From: Methylopila jiangsuensis
GTDB lineage: Bacteria > Pseudomonadota > Alphaproteobacteria > Rhizobiales > Methylopilaceae
DNA: 64,000 nucleotides
Direction of reading: 5' to 3'
Assembly (NCBI RefSeq): GCF_027922305.1
Contig: NZ_BSFK01000010.1
Location: 310,001-374,000, forward strand
Below, piece after piece: positions 1 through 10,210 of this stretch (its first letter is position 1; the number at the start of each line of letters is the position of its first letter). The notes under the pieces are model-generated. The model did not search any database. It was not told the origin of the DNA and saw only the letters and a program-made list of their open reading frames with translations. The position numbers and the translations under genes were made by a program.

Positions 1-1320
1 GCGCTCGTCCGAGCCCTGGATGACCACGAGCGGCGCCTTGCGGCGGTCGGCGTATTTCATCTGCGCCTTCATGCCCGACGCGCCGAGATAGACCTCGGCC
101 GCCACGCCCTCGGCGCGCAGGCGCGCCGCGAGCGCCATCGAGTCGCCGATGCGGTCGCGGTCGAGCACCAGCACCACCACCGGGCCGAACGCCGCCGGGG
201 CGTCCGCGCCCTTCAGCGCGGTCAGCGCCGCCTGCAGGCGGGAGACGCCGATGGAGAAGCCGGTCGCCGGCACGTTCTCGGGCAGGAAGCGGCCCACCAG
301 CCCGTCGTAGCGCCCGCCGCCGCCCACCGAGCCGAAGCGGATCGGCTGGCCGTTCTCGTCCGCGATCTCGAAGGTGAGTTCCGCCTCGAACACCGGGCCG
401 GTGTAGTATTCGAGCCCGCGAACCACGGAGGGGTCGACGGAGACGCGGTCCGCGTAGCCCGCCTGCTCCACGAGCGTGGCGATGGCCGACAGTTCGCGGG
501 CGCCGTCCTGGCCGGTCGCGGTGGAGCCGAACTCGTCGAACAGCGCGCGCGCGGTTTCGAGGTTCCCGGCGGTCTTGGCCTTCAGGATGGACAGCACCCG
601 CTCCGCGCCGGCTTCATCCAGCCCTGCGCCCTTGGTGAAGTCGCCGCTCTCGTCCTTGCGGCCGGCCCCCAGCAGCGCGCGCACGCCCTCGACGCCCAGC
701 CGGTCCAGCTTGTCGATGGCGCGCAGCACGGTGAGGCGGCGCCCCGCGTTGTCGTCGCCGCCGAGGCCGATGGCCTCCATCACGCCGTCGAGGATCTTGC
801 GGTTGTTGACCTTGATCACATAGTCGCCGCGCCTGACGCCCACCGCCTCCAGCGCGTCGGCCATCATCATGCACATCTCGGCGTCGGCGGAGACCGAGGG
901 CGCGCCCACGATGTCGGCGTCGAACTGCAGGAACTGGCGGAAGCGGCCGGGGCCGGGCTTCTCGTTGCGGAACACGGGGCCGAAGCGGTAGCTGCGATAG
1001 GGCTTGGGCAGCTTCTGGACGTTCTCCGCCACGTGGCGCGCCAGCGGCGCCGTCAGGTCGTAGCGCAGCGACAGCCACTGGTCGTCGTCGTCCTTGAGCG
1101 AGAACACGCCGGCGTTCGGCCGGTCCTGGTCCGGCAGGAACTTGCCCAGCGCCTCGGTGTATTCGAGGAACGGCGTCTCGATCTCCTCGAAGCCCCACAG
1201 CTCATAGGTGGCGCGGATGCGCTCGGCCATGGCGCGGGTGGCGGCGAGCTCCGGCCCGTGGCGATCGGCGAAGCCGCGCGGCGTTCGGGGCGTGGCGAGG
1301 TCGGTGCGGCGGGAGGTCAT
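1..1320 (-). CDS. hisS: Histidyl-tRNA synthetase, C-terminus beyond window edge
   Basis: Class II aminoacyl-tRNA synthetase that charges tRNA-His in the cytosol. The visible 440 residues run from the ATG at 1320 to the window edge, so the last part of the anticodon-binding domain is missing. Class II motif 2 is visible as [20 protein letters not shown] near residues 110-130. The histidine A motif is seen as [15 protein letters not shown], followed by [11 protein letters not shown]. The order of motifs and the insert between catalytic halves match the alphaproteobacterial HisRS type. No neighbour is obviously co-transcribed within the window. Identity is secure; only the 3' end is unseen. Confidence 0.96.
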   Translation of the reverse strand, partial: MTSRRTDLATPRTPRGFADRHGPELAATRAMAERIRATYELWGFEEIETPFLEYTEALGKFLPDQDRPNAGVFSLKDDDDQWLSLRYDLTAPLARHVAENVQKLPKPYRSYRFGPVFRNEKPGPGRFRQFLQFDADIVGAPSVSADAEMCMMMADALEAVGVRRGDYVIKVNNRKILDGVMEAIGLGGDDNAGRRLTVLRAIDKLDRLGVEGVRALLGAGRKDESGDFTKGAGLDEAGAERVLSILKAKTAGNLETARALFDEFGSTATGQDGARELSAIATLVEQAGYADRVSVDPSVVRGLEYYTGPVFEAELTFEIADENGQPIRFGSVGGGGRYDGLVGRFLPENVPATGFSIGVSRLQAALTALKGADAPAAFGPVVVLVLDRDRIGDSMALAARLRAEGVAAEVYLGASGMKAQMKYADRRKAPLVVIQGSDER

Positions 1321-1491
1321 CGGGCTTTGCGGCGGTCCATGGGCTACGGTCAGGCGCTCCCTAGCGCAGCCGGGCCGGAACGGCAAACAAGGCGGCGCGT
1401 GGCGTCTGGCATCCTGTATTTCGGATCAACGTATCCTTGATGCATGGGTGTAGAATTCAACGCGGTCTCGCAGGCTCAGGTTGCGATATCA

Positions 1492-1503
1492 GTTACCGGT
1501 AAC
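1492..1503. promoter_or_regulatory. 12-bp perfect palindrome GTTACCGGTAAC
   Basis: A perfect 12-bp palindrome lies in the 291-bp gap between hisS and the tadE-like gene, 109 bp before the tadE start. Its form resembles operators of LacI-family regulators such as the gluconate repressor GntR. No LacI-type regulator is encoded nearby, so a regulatory role is inference. The rest of the gap (1321-1611) shows no gene I can support. Confidence 0.4.
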
Positions 1504-1611
1504 CTGTCTCAAGCAAGGTGGACGAAAGAATTTGATCTGAAGCTCAGGACGGGGAGCGGTCTTTAAGACGGCGGAAGTCGCGAAGCGAACAGCCGCTCCG
1601 GGAGGGGCTCC

Positions 1612-2043
1612 ATGCGACGTCTTCCTTGGCGGAGGTTTACGAAAGACAGCGCGGCGTCGGCCGCCGTCGAATTCGCGATCGTCGCGCCGGTTCTGGTGAC
1701 GATGCTCGCCGGGCTTCTCACTTATGGCGTGTATTTCGGCCTCGCCCACAGCGTGCAGCAGCTCGCGGCGGACGCGGTGCGGGCCTCCATCGGCGGGCTT
1801 TCGGACGCCGAGCGCGAACAGCTCGCCCGGGCGCATGTGGCGGCGAGCGCGAACCAGTATGTCCTGATCGACCCGGCGCGGGTCTCGGTGGCGGCGCGGC
1901 CCGCGCCGTCGAACGCCAACACGTTCGAAGTCGTCGTCACCTACGACGCCGAAGGCCTCGCGCTGTGGACGCTGGACGGGCTCGCGCCCACACCCACCAA
2001 GACGATCGCGCGGTCGGCGGCGATCCGCCGGGGAGGCTACTGA
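1612..2043 (+). CDS. TadE-like pseudopilin-related membrane protein
   Basis: A 143-residue protein with the TadE pattern: a short basic N-terminus, then SAAVEFAIVAPVLVTMLAGLLTYGVYF (residues 15-41), a single membrane segment with the conserved Glu, and an extracytoplasmic tail. TadE-like minor pseudopilins belong to Flp/Tad pilus systems. GGGAGGGG sits about 5 bases before the ATG at 1612. The stop is one base before the tadG-like start, so the two are co-transcribed. No tadA, tadB, tadC, cpaC or flp gene is in the window, so the pair is isolated from a pilus locus here. Family assignment is good; participation in a pilus is inference. Confidence 0.85.
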   Translation: MRRLPWRRFTKDSAASAAVEFAIVAPVLVTMLAGLLTYGVYFGLAHSVQQLAADAVRASIGGLSDAEREQLARAHVAASANQYVLIDPARVSVAARPAPSNANTFEVVVTYDAEGLALWTLDGLAPTPTKTIARSAAIRRGGY

Positions 2044-2044
2044 G

Positions 2045-3733
2045 ATGCGCGCGCCGGCCTGGCTCGGTCTGTCCCGGCTGAGGCGGGACGAGCGCGGCTC
2101 GGTCGCCATCATGACCGCGCTGTTCGGCTTCTGCGCCCTAGGCTGCCTCGCGCTGGGCGTCGATCTGGCGAGCCTCTACGGGGAGCGGCGGCGGCTGCAG
2201 GGGGTGGCGGACCTTGCGGCCATCGCCGCCGCCAACGATCTCGCCAACGCCGAACGCGCGGCGCGCGCCACCATGGCGGACAACGGCGTCTCGACCCCGA
2301 AGCGCTTCGTGCTGACGCTTGGCCGCTACACGCCCGACCCCGCCGTCCCGGCGTCGCAGCGCTTCGCGCCCAACGCCACGCCGTTCAACGCGGCGCGGGT
2401 GGCGCTGCAGGTGGATTCGCCGCTGGTGTTCGGCAAGGCGCTTCTCGGGCGCGACGCGGTGGAGGTGGGCGTCGAGGGCGCGGCGGCCAACACCCAGCTC
2501 GCCTCGTTCTTCGTGGGCTCGAGGCTCGCCTCCCTGAACGGGGGCGTGGCGAACGCGCTTCTGTCCGCGCTGACCGGCGGCGGCGTTTCGCTCAGCGTCA
2601 TGGACTACGACGCGCTCGCCGCCGCCAAGGTCGAGGCGCTGCCGTTTCTCGACGCGCTGGCGACGCGGCTTCACCTGACCGCCGGCTCCTACGACAGCCT
2701 CCTGAACGCCAGAGCGGGCGTCGGGCAGGTGGTGTCCGCGATCGCGGACGTGTCGCAGGGCGGCGCGCAGGCGAGGGCGGCCCTCGGCCAGATCGCGGCG
2801 CAGCTGACGGCCGCGGGCGGCCTGCGGGTGGGCGACGTGGTGGGCGTGGGGCCTTACGCGCAGGCCGGGATCGGCCGCGCCGGCTCGGCGGTCAGCGCCG
2901 CGGTCTCGGCCTTCGACCTGCTGATGGCGACGCTTGAGACCGCCAACGGAAAGCGCCAGCTCGACCTCGATCTCGGCCTGCAGATTCCGGCGCTCGCAAG
3001 CGTGAAGGCCTCGCTCGTCATCGGAGAGCGGCCGCAGGGGTCCCCCTGGCTCGCTCTTGGCCAGGAGGGGGCGATCGTGCGCACGGCGCAGACCCGGCTG
3101 CGGATCGTCGCCGAAATCGGCTCCTCTCCGTTGCTGAAGTCGCTCACCGGAGGTCTGGCGCTGGTCGAGCTGCCGCTGGCGATCGACCTCGCGGCGGCCG
3201 AGGCGAAGCTCGACGCCATAAGCTGTGGAGCGCAGCCGGCGAAGGACGCCCGCGTGACGGTGAAGGTGCGGCCGGCCGTGGCGCAGCTCTGGGTCGGCAA
3301 GCCCGCCAGCCTGTCGCTGTGGAACGATCCGTCGCGCCCGCCTGTGATGGAGCCGGCGAGCGTCAATCTGCTGCTCGCGACCGCCACCGCGAGCGCCTAT
3401 GTGGCGGCCGCCAACGTGAACGCCACGTCGCTCACCTTCACGGCCGCCGAGATCAAGGCGCAGACCCTGAAATCCGCGAGCACGCAGGACGCGCTGCAGA
3501 CGTCGCTCTCCACGCTGACGCAGAACCTCACCCTGAACGTGAAGCTGCTCGGCGTTCTCGATCTCGGACTGGGGCAACTGCTCGGCGCGGCGCTGAAACC
3601 CGTGCTGGCGCCGGTGGGCGCGCTGCTCGATCCGGTGGTGGGCGCGCTGCTGACGCTGCTGGGCGTGAAGATCGGCGAGGCGGATGTGGGCGTGCGCGGC
3701 GTGCGCTGCGACGGCGCGGCGCTGGTCGGCTGA
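2045..3733 (+). CDS. TadG-like Flp pilus assembly protein
   Basis: A 562-residue protein that begins with a basic stretch, DERGSVAIMTALFGFCALGCLALGV (a pseudopilin-like membrane segment, about residues 17-41), then DLASLYGERRRLQGVADLAAIAAA, the hallmark N-terminus of TadG-related proteins. The long extracytoplasmic part lacks a recognisable von Willebrand A domain with MIDAS motif, unlike classical TadG. It ends in a hydrophobic Leu/Ala/Gly-rich region before a final GVRGVRCDGAALVG. It starts one base after the tadE-like stop. Known members act at the inner membrane or periplasm in Tad pilus assembly; the function of this isolated copy is not shown. Confidence 0.82.
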   Translation: MRAPAWLGLSRLRRDERGSVAIMTALFGFCALGCLALGVDLASLYGERRRLQGVADLAAIAAANDLANAERAARATMADNGVSTPKRFVLTLGRYTPDPAVPASQRFAPNATPFNAARVALQVDSPLVFGKALLGRDAVEVGVEGAAANTQLASFFVGSRLASLNGGVANALLSALTGGGVSLSVMDYDALAAAKVEALPFLDALATRLHLTAGSYDSLLNARAGVGQVVSAIADVSQGGAQARAALGQIAAQLTAAGGLRVGDVVGVGPYAQAGIGRAGSAVSAAVSAFDLLMATLETANGKRQLDLDLGLQIPALASVKASLVIGERPQGSPWLALGQEGAIVRTAQTRLRIVAEIGSSPLLKSLTGGLALVELPLAIDLAAAEAKLDAISCGAQPAKDARVTVKVRPAVAQLWVGKPASLSLWNDPSRPPVMEPASVNLLLATATASAYVAAANVNATSLTFTAAEIKAQTLKSASTQDALQTSLSTLTQNLTLNVKLLGVLDLGLGQLLGAALKPVLAPVGALLDPVVGALLTLLGVKIGEADVGVRGVRCDGAALVG

Positions 3734-3750
3734 TCGGCGGAGCTGGGGGT

Positions 3751-4875
3751 TCAGCGGCCGAACAGCTCCGCGATCGTCTCCTCGCCGACCGCGAAGGCGG
3801 AGCTCGCGCCTGCGCCGGAGGCGGCCACCACCACCCGGATGTTCGGCGCCGGCGCGTCGATGACCAGCGCCCTGTCTGCGGAGTAGGCGTAGGTTCCGGT
3901 CCAGCGGGACAGGACGTGCTTCGGGCGCTTGCCGAACACCGCAGCCAGCTCGTCGAGGATCAGGTCGTCGATCGCCTGGATCTGGTAGGGGTCGGGCGTC
4001 GCCTCGATCTGGCGGCTCGCGCCCACCACCAGCGAATCGTCCGCGGACTGGGCGACCACCAGCGTCACCCCCTGCGCCAGATGCTCCGGCTGCTCGGCGG
4101 CGAGGCGGGCGGCCAGCGCTTCGCTCTCGGCCAGCTCCGCGAAGCCCGGAAGCCGGATCAGGCTGAGATCGCTCGCCACGGCGCCCGGCAGCTCGAAGCC
4201 CTCGTCATAGCGCACGCGCATCATGTGCGACTTGGCGCGGGCGAGGTTGGCGCCGGCGAGCCGTTCGCCGAACAGGCTGCGGAAGTCGTCGCCGGCGCAG
4301 ACCACGGTCGCCGCCGCCTCCACCACGCCGCGGGAGGTGGCCAGCCGCGTCCCCTCGATCGCGGAGACGGCGGTCTCCCACTGGAACGCCACGTCGTGCG
4401 CCTCCGCGAGCCAGGCCGCGATCCGGGCGGAGGCGGTGCGCGCCTCCACCCGCAGCTCGTGCGGGCTCCAGAACACGCCCGCGATCTCGCCCTTGAACTG
4501 GGGGAACAGGGCATGCGCGTCGCCTTCGCCATAGAGCGCGCAGTCCGCGCCCATGTCGGTGGCGAGGAACGCCTCGGCGAGCGCCGCCGCTTCCGGGCGT
4601 CGGGCGACGATGGCGAGGCCCTCGTGCTCCACCCGCACGCCGGCCTGGGCCGCGACCTCCAGCCAGAGGTCGCGGGAGCGCATGGCGCGCCGCCAGGCGG
4701 CGCCCGCCGGATGGCCGGTGACGCCGATCACGCCCGGCATGCGCACCGAGGCGCCGTTGGCGCGGGCGTCGCGGTCGATCACCACGACGCGGCGGCCGCT
4801 CCGCGCCGCGGCGAGCGCATGCGCGAGGCCGAGAAGGCCGCCGCCGACGACGGCGAGATCGAAGGGTTCGGACAT
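3751..4875 (-). CDS. TIGR03364-type FAD-dependent oxidoreductase
   Basis: A 374-residue D-amino-acid-oxidase-fold flavoenzyme. The N-terminal dinucleotide-binding motif is VVGGGLLGLAHALAAARSG (residues 9-27), followed by the ribose-binding acidic residue in VVVIDRD. The C-terminus carries the second FAD contact, IRVVVAASGAGASSAFAVGEE. The whole resembles the TIGR03364 family, which elsewhere often sits with phosphonate catabolism genes. No phosphonate gene is nearby, so the substrate is unknown. It lies downstream of the sigma-54 activator on the same strand, with a hairpin between them. Confidence 0.82.
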   Translation of the reverse strand: MSEPFDLAVVGGGLLGLAHALAAARSGRRVVVIDRDARANGASVRMPGVIGVTGHPAGAAWRRAMRSRDLWLEVAAQAGVRVEHEGLAIVARRPEAAALAEAFLATDMGADCALYGEGDAHALFPQFKGEIAGVFWSPHELRVEARTASARIAAWLAEAHDVAFQWETAVSAIEGTRLATSRGVVEAAATVVCAGDDFRSLFGERLAGANLARAKSHMMRVRYDEGFELPGAVASDLSLIRLPGFAELAESEALAARLAAEQPEHLAQGVTLVVAQSADDSLVVGASRQIEATPDPYQIQAIDDLILDELAAVFGKRPKHVLSRWTGTYAYSADRALVIDAPAPNIRVVVAASGAGASSAFAVGEETIAELFGR

Positions 4876-4887
4876 GGGAGCGCGTGA

Positions 4888-4937
4888 CCTGTTGACGGCG
4901 CGGACGCTGGCGCCATCGGCGCCGTCACGTCAACAGG
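4888..4937 (-). terminator. Stem-loop between sigma-54 activator and FAD oxidoreductase
   Basis: CCTGTTGACG (4888-4897) is exactly complementary to CGTCAACAGG (4928-4937), and the intervening 30 bases contain GGCGCC repeats that can extend the hairpin. It lies just downstream of the activator gene on the minus strand. There is no clear T run, so it may be a terminator or a processing signal. Confidence 0.5.
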
Positions 4938-4949
4938 GGGCGTCGAAGC

Positions 4950-6341
<1,392 letters not shown>

Positions 6342-6456
6342 CGACCCCGTCTCTCCCCGCCGCCGCCGCGTCGCGCGGCCTTGGGGAGAGAAAGTGGCCG
6401 AACAGGGTAAACGAATGATGAGCGGGGGCTTTGCGCCGGGGCCTTAAGCCCGGTCT

Positions 6457-6669
6457 TCAGCCCGTGACGGCGGCCTGGGCTTCGTAGCCCGCGCCGCGGA
6501 TGGCCTCCGCCGCCTCGTCGAGCGTCAGCTTGCCGTCCACGGCCACGCGGCCGACGATCCGGTTCACGACGACCACGGCGTTGGGGTCTTTCGCGGCGAT
6601 GGCCTTCTGCACGGCTTTGACGCAGCCGTCGCAGGTCATGCCGTTCACATCCAGAACGATGGTCGCCAT
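6457..6669 (-). CDS. Heavy-metal-associated domain protein, CopZ-like chaperone
   Basis: A 70-residue single HMA domain (beta-alpha-beta-beta-alpha-beta) with the metal-binding motif GMTCDGC, Cys13 and Cys16. Such proteins deliver Cu(I) or a related soft metal to P-type ATPases in the cytosol. GAGGAG stands 6 bases before the ATG at 6669. No copper ATPase or CueR-type regulator is adjacent, so its partner lies elsewhere. The residues between and after the cysteines (DGCVKAV) fit the copper-chaperone subgroup. Confidence 0.88.
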   Translation of the reverse strand: MATIVLDVNGMTCDGCVKAVQKAIAAKDPNAVVVVNRIVGRVAVDGKLTLDEAAEAIRGAGYEAQAAVTG

Positions 6670-6818
6670 TTTCGTCTCCTCGGGGCGGTGTGAGTCCGAA
6701 AAGACTCGGCTGACACCTTTTTAACGTTTTTGCGAGTCCGCGGTCGATAACAGCGCTTGGCCGGAGAGTCGCGAATCAGTGATGATTCATCGCACGGCTC
6801 CCACGGAATTTCGAAAAA

Positions 6819-8348
6819 ATGCTTAAGCCCGCTGGTCTTTTCATTGCTGCGGCGATGGCGGTCACGGCCGTCTGCGTCGGCGTCATCGCCGCCTTCGGCC
6901 TTGGTCTCGGCGCGGCTGAAAGCACGCTCGCGGCGGTGGCGACGCTCGCCCTCATGACGGTCGCGCATGTCACGCTGCTGCGTCCGCCGGGGGCGGACGA
7001 GGCGCGGCTCGACGATCTGGACGGTCTGGCGACCCACCTCCAGAGCCGGGTGGAGACCCTCGACGTCCGGCTGTCGACCCTCGACGCCGCGGTGCTGGAG
7101 CGCAGCCGGGCCGCCGCCCGGCCGCTGGTGGATGAGATTTCGGCGCTCGGGCAGCTGGTGACGTCGCTCGCCAAGGAGCTGGCGAGCCACGAGGCGACGC
7201 TCTCGGCGTTGCAGGATCGGCTGGACGCGGCGCCGGCGGGAGGCATGGCCGTGTCGGCCTCGCGCGCCGCCGCCGGCGCGCCCCAGGAGAGCGCGCCGCC
7301 GCCTGCGCCCGCCGACCCGACGCCGTCCGATCCGCAGGCCCAGACGAGCGGGCCCGAGGGGGAGTCCGTCGAGGCCGACGGCGATGCGCAGGAGCGCCGC
7401 CGCCGTCGCGAACGCCGCGCCGCCCAGCGTCTGGCGCAGGTGGCCGAGACGCGGACGTCCACCGAGAAGCAGCAGGCCCCGGAGGCGTTCGACCCGCTGG
7501 ATGCGGCCGAGCCCGAACCGGTCGCGCCTGCGGTGCAGGTGGATCGCGGCGTGGCCGCCCGCGTGGAGCTCGCGCTGCGCGACGACCGGGTCGACTTCTT
7601 CCTCCAGCCGGTGGTGTCGCTGCCGAACCGGCGCGTGACCCATTACGAGGGGCTGTCGCGGCTCAGGGAGCCGGACGGCATCGCGCTGCCGGAGGAGTTC
7701 CTCGACGTGGCGGCCGCCGAAGGCCATCTGCCGGAGATCGACCGCCGCGCGGTGATGCGCGGCCTGCGGGTGGCGGAGCGCCTGCAGGCGAGCGGCCGCA
7801 ACATCGGCCTGTTCATCAACGTCGCGCCCCAGACGCTGGGCGACGACCGGGCGCTGTCCGAGTTCGTGGAGCGGATCGACGCCAATCCGGACCTCGCCCG
7901 CGCCGTCACGCTCGAACTGAAGCAGGAGGCCTTCGACGGGCTGGCGCTGGCGGAGCGCGAGGCGCGCAAGGCGCTGAGCGAGCGCGGCGTGCGCTTCTCC
8001 ATCGACCATGTGACCGACCTCAGGCTCGATCCGCGCGATCTGGAGCGGCGCGGCGTGCGCTTCGTGAAGATCGCCGCCTCCACGCTGCTCGCCTCCGATG
8101 CGGCCCGCGGGCTGGCCATCCACCCGTCCGACCTCGCCAACCTTCTGGCGCGCCACGGCGTCGACCTGATCGTGACGCATGTGGAGGACGAGCGCATCGT
8201 CCCCGAACTTCTGGACCATGACGTCAAGGCCGCGTCGGGCCACCTGTTCGGCGTTCCGCGTCCGGTGCGGGACGACGCCGGCGACGGCGGGCGCTCGGAC
8301 GAGGCGTCGCGCCGCTTCGCGCCCCGGCCGCTCGTCGTGCGCGGTTGA
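6819..8348 (+). CDS. tipF: TipF-like membrane protein with degenerate EAL domain
   Basis: A 509-residue protein with two N-terminal membrane segments (about 6-30 and 36-54), a coiled coil (about 62-145), a Pro/Ala-rich linker and a C-terminal EAL domain (about 245-495). This matches the architecture of Caulobacter TipF, a c-di-GMP receptor that positions the flagellum. The EAL signature is YEGLSRL (Glu277-Gly-Leu). The catalytic DDFG-like motif is replaced by IDHVTDL (Asp396-His397), so phosphodiesterase activity is unlikely and a receptor role is inferred. motAB lie about 7 kb downstream, but the gene is monocistronic here. Symbol given on architecture, not on a search. Confidence 0.75.
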   Translation: MLKPAGLFIAAAMAVTAVCVGVIAAFGLGLGAAESTLAAVATLALMTVAHVTLLRPPGADEARLDDLDGLATHLQSRVETLDVRLSTLDAAVLERSRAAARPLVDEISALGQLVTSLAKELASHEATLSALQDRLDAAPAGGMAVSASRAAAGAPQESAPPPAPADPTPSDPQAQTSGPEGESVEADGDAQERRRRRERRAAQRLAQVAETRTSTEKQQAPEAFDPLDAAEPEPVAPAVQVDRGVAARVELALRDDRVDFFLQPVVSLPNRRVTHYEGLSRLREPDGIALPEEFLDVAAAEGHLPEIDRRAVMRGLRVAERLQASGRNIGLFINVAPQTLGDDRALSEFVERIDANPDLARAVTLELKQEAFDGLALAEREARKALSERGVRFSIDHVTDLRLDPRDLERRGVRFVKIAASTLLASDAARGLAIHPSDLANLLARHGVDLIVTHVEDERIVPELLDHDVKAASGHLFGVPRPVRDDAGDGGRSDEASRRFAPRPLVVRG

Positions 8349-8379
8349 CGGGCGCGCGGCGGAGCCTTAGCCGGAGCCC

Positions 8380-9246
8380 ATGTCCGACGACTCTTCGCCC
8401 GTATTCGCCCGCTTCGCGCCGCTCGCCTCCGCCTATGACGTCGTGCTCTGCGACGTCTGGGGCGTGCTCCATGACGGGCTGACGGCCCACGCCGCCGCGG
8501 CCGACGCGCTGACGCGGTTCCGCGCCCAGGGCGGCGCGGTGGTGCTGGTCTCCAACGCCCCCCGCGCCTCCGACTGGGTGATCTCCCATCTCGACGGCTA
8601 CGGCGTGCCCCGCAGCGCCTGGGACGCGGTGGTGACCTCCGGCGACGTCACCCGGCACATGCTGGCCGAGCGCGGGCTGACCCGCGTGCATCACATCGGG
8701 CCGGAGCGCGACCTGCCGCTGTTCGACGACGAGACGCTGGAGCTCGTCGGCCCGGACGAGGCGCCGATCGTGGTGGTGACGGGGCTGGTGGACGATTCCC
8801 GCGAGGTTCCGGAGGATTACCGCGCGCGGCTCGAAGCGCTGAAGGAGCGCGGCGCGCCGATGATCTGCGCCAATCCCGACCTGGTGGTTCAGATCGGCGA
8901 CACGCTGCTGTGGTGCGCCGGCTCCATCGCCGACATGTACCGCGACATGGGCGGCGAGACCCATTACGCCGGCAAGCCCTACGCCCCGGTCTACGACGCG
9001 GCCCTGTCGCTCGCCACCGACGTCCTCGGCCGCCATGTGGAGCGCGGCCGCGTCATCGCCATCGGCGACGCGGTGCGCACCGATCTCGCCGGCGCGGTGA
9101 ACTTCGGGGTCGACTGCCTGTTCGTGGCCGACGGCATCCACGCCGAGGAGCTGGGCCGCGGCGCGCCGGACCCGGAGAAGCTCGCGGCCCTGTTCGCGGC
9201 CCACGGCCTGCACCCGGTCGCGGTGTCGCCCCAGCTCGTGTGGTGA
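8380..9246 (+). CDS. TIGR01459-family HAD-type hydrolase
   Basis: A 288-residue HAD superfamily subclass IIA protein. Motif I is CDVWGVLHDG with nucleophile Asp25; the usual second Asp is replaced by Trp, which is normal for TIGR01459. Motif II is VLVSNAPR, the cap includes HYAGKPY, and motif III/IV is IGDAVRTDLAGA. Relatives are sugar-phosphatase-like enzymes of uncertain substrate, widespread in Alphaproteobacteria. It starts 31 bases after the TipF-like gene and may be read from the same transcript. Confidence 0.9.
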   Translation: MSDDSSPVFARFAPLASAYDVVLCDVWGVLHDGLTAHAAAADALTRFRAQGGAVVLVSNAPRASDWVISHLDGYGVPRSAWDAVVTSGDVTRHMLAERGLTRVHHIGPERDLPLFDDETLELVGPDEAPIVVVTGLVDDSREVPEDYRARLEALKERGAPMICANPDLVVQIGDTLLWCAGSIADMYRDMGGETHYAGKPYAPVYDAALSLATDVLGRHVERGRVIAIGDAVRTDLAGAVNFGVDCLFVADGIHAEELGRGAPDPEKLAALFAAHGLHPVAVSPQLVW

Positions 9247-9262
9247 GCGCCGCCGCCGGCGC

Positions 9263-9499
9263 TCAGAACGCCTTGTAGGTGATCAGGGTGTAGGTGTCGC
9301 GCACGCCGGGCGCGGTCTGGACGTGCTGGCTGACGAAATGGCCCACGTCCACGCCGTCCTCCACGTGGTACTTCACGATCAGGTCGTAGTCGCCCGCGGT
9401 GGAGTAGATCTCCGAATGCAGCTCGAGGTCGGCGAGGTGCTGCGCGGTCTCGTAGGTGCGGCCGAGCTGGCATTTGATCTGGACGTAGAAGGTCTGCAT
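9263..9499 (-). CDS. Stand-alone Lrp/AsnC effector-binding (RAM) domain protein
   Basis: A 78-residue protein consisting only of the C-terminal alpha/beta sandwich of Lrp/AsnC regulators, with no helix-turn-helix. The motif STAGDYDLIVKYHVED matches the RAM domain core, and GVRDTYTLITYKAF its last strand. Stand-alone RAM proteins bind amino acids and form oligomers with regulators. It is convergent with the HAD gene. Its role is unknown beyond the domain. Confidence 0.88.
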   Translation of the reverse strand: MQTFYVQIKCQLGRTYETAQHLADLELHSEIYSTAGDYDLIVKYHVEDGVDVGHFVSQHVQTAPGVRDTYTLITYKAF

Positions 9500-9673
9500 G
9501 GACGCTTACCGCTCCGGCGGATGGAGCCGCGACCATAGGCGCGCGGGACAGGCGCCCGCAACGCCGCGCTGACGGCGGCGTCATATGCGGCTATGAGAGG
9601 CCGCCGCTTCAGCCGAAGGGGCGCATGTGTCCCGCGGCGTCCGCGCCGCCGGGCGGCGATGGAGTTCTGACGC

Positions 9674-10210
9674 GTGACCGCTTCCGTGATCCTGCCCGGT
9701 CTGGACGGCGCCGCCTTCCGGCAGGCCATGGCCGGGGTGCCCATGGCCGTCCACGTGGTCGCGACCGACGGGCCGGCGGGCCGGCACGGCGCGACCGCGA
9801 CGGCGGTGGCGAGCGTCACCGACGATCCGCCCACCGTCCTCGTGTGCCTGAACCGGGCGAGCTCCATCGCCGCGCGGGTGAAGGAGAACGGCGTCGCCGC
9901 GGTCAGCGCGCTCGCCGCCGCCCATCAGCCGGTGGCGGAGGCCTTCGCGCGCTCCTCCGGCGGGGCGCCGGACGGGCGATTCGACGTCGGCGACTGGGAC
10001 CGCCTTGTCACAGGCGCGCCGGCGCTGCGTGGCGCGGTGGCCGTGTTCGACGGCCGGGTCATGGAGGCGAGGCCTGTCGGGTCCCACCTGATCGTGCTGC
10101 TGCGGCTGGAGGCCGTGCGGGCCGGGGATGCGGGCGCGCCGGGCCTCATTTACCGCAGCCGCGGCTATCTGGCGGCGGCGAGCCGCGCGGAGACGCCGTC
10201 CAGCTCCTGA
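9674..10210 (+). CDS. Flavin reductase-like FMN-binding protein
   Basis: A 178-residue flavin reductase domain (HpaC/RutF type). The typical strand GATATAVASVTDDPPTVLVC is followed by LNRASSIAARV, the FMN-phosphate-binding region. Such proteins supply reduced FMN to two-component monooxygenases. The start is GTG at 9674. No monooxygenase lies next to it, so its partner is unknown. The 3' end overlaps the convergent DeoR-type gene by 46 bp. Confidence 0.84.
   Translation: MTASVILPGLDGAAFRQAMAGVPMAVHVVATDGPAGRHGATATAVASVTDDPPTVLVCLNRASSIAARVKENGVAAVSALAAAHQPVAEAFARSSGGAPDGRFDVGDWDRLVTGAPALRGAVAVFDGRVMEARPVGSHLIVLLRLEAVRAGDAGAPGLIYRSRGYLAAASRAETPSSS

Noticed and set aside
2138-3577. A 479-codon minus-strand frame in the tadG-like gene
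   Set aside because: Shadow frame: Arg/Gly/His-rich, no start signal, and the plus strand has the recognised TadG N-terminus.
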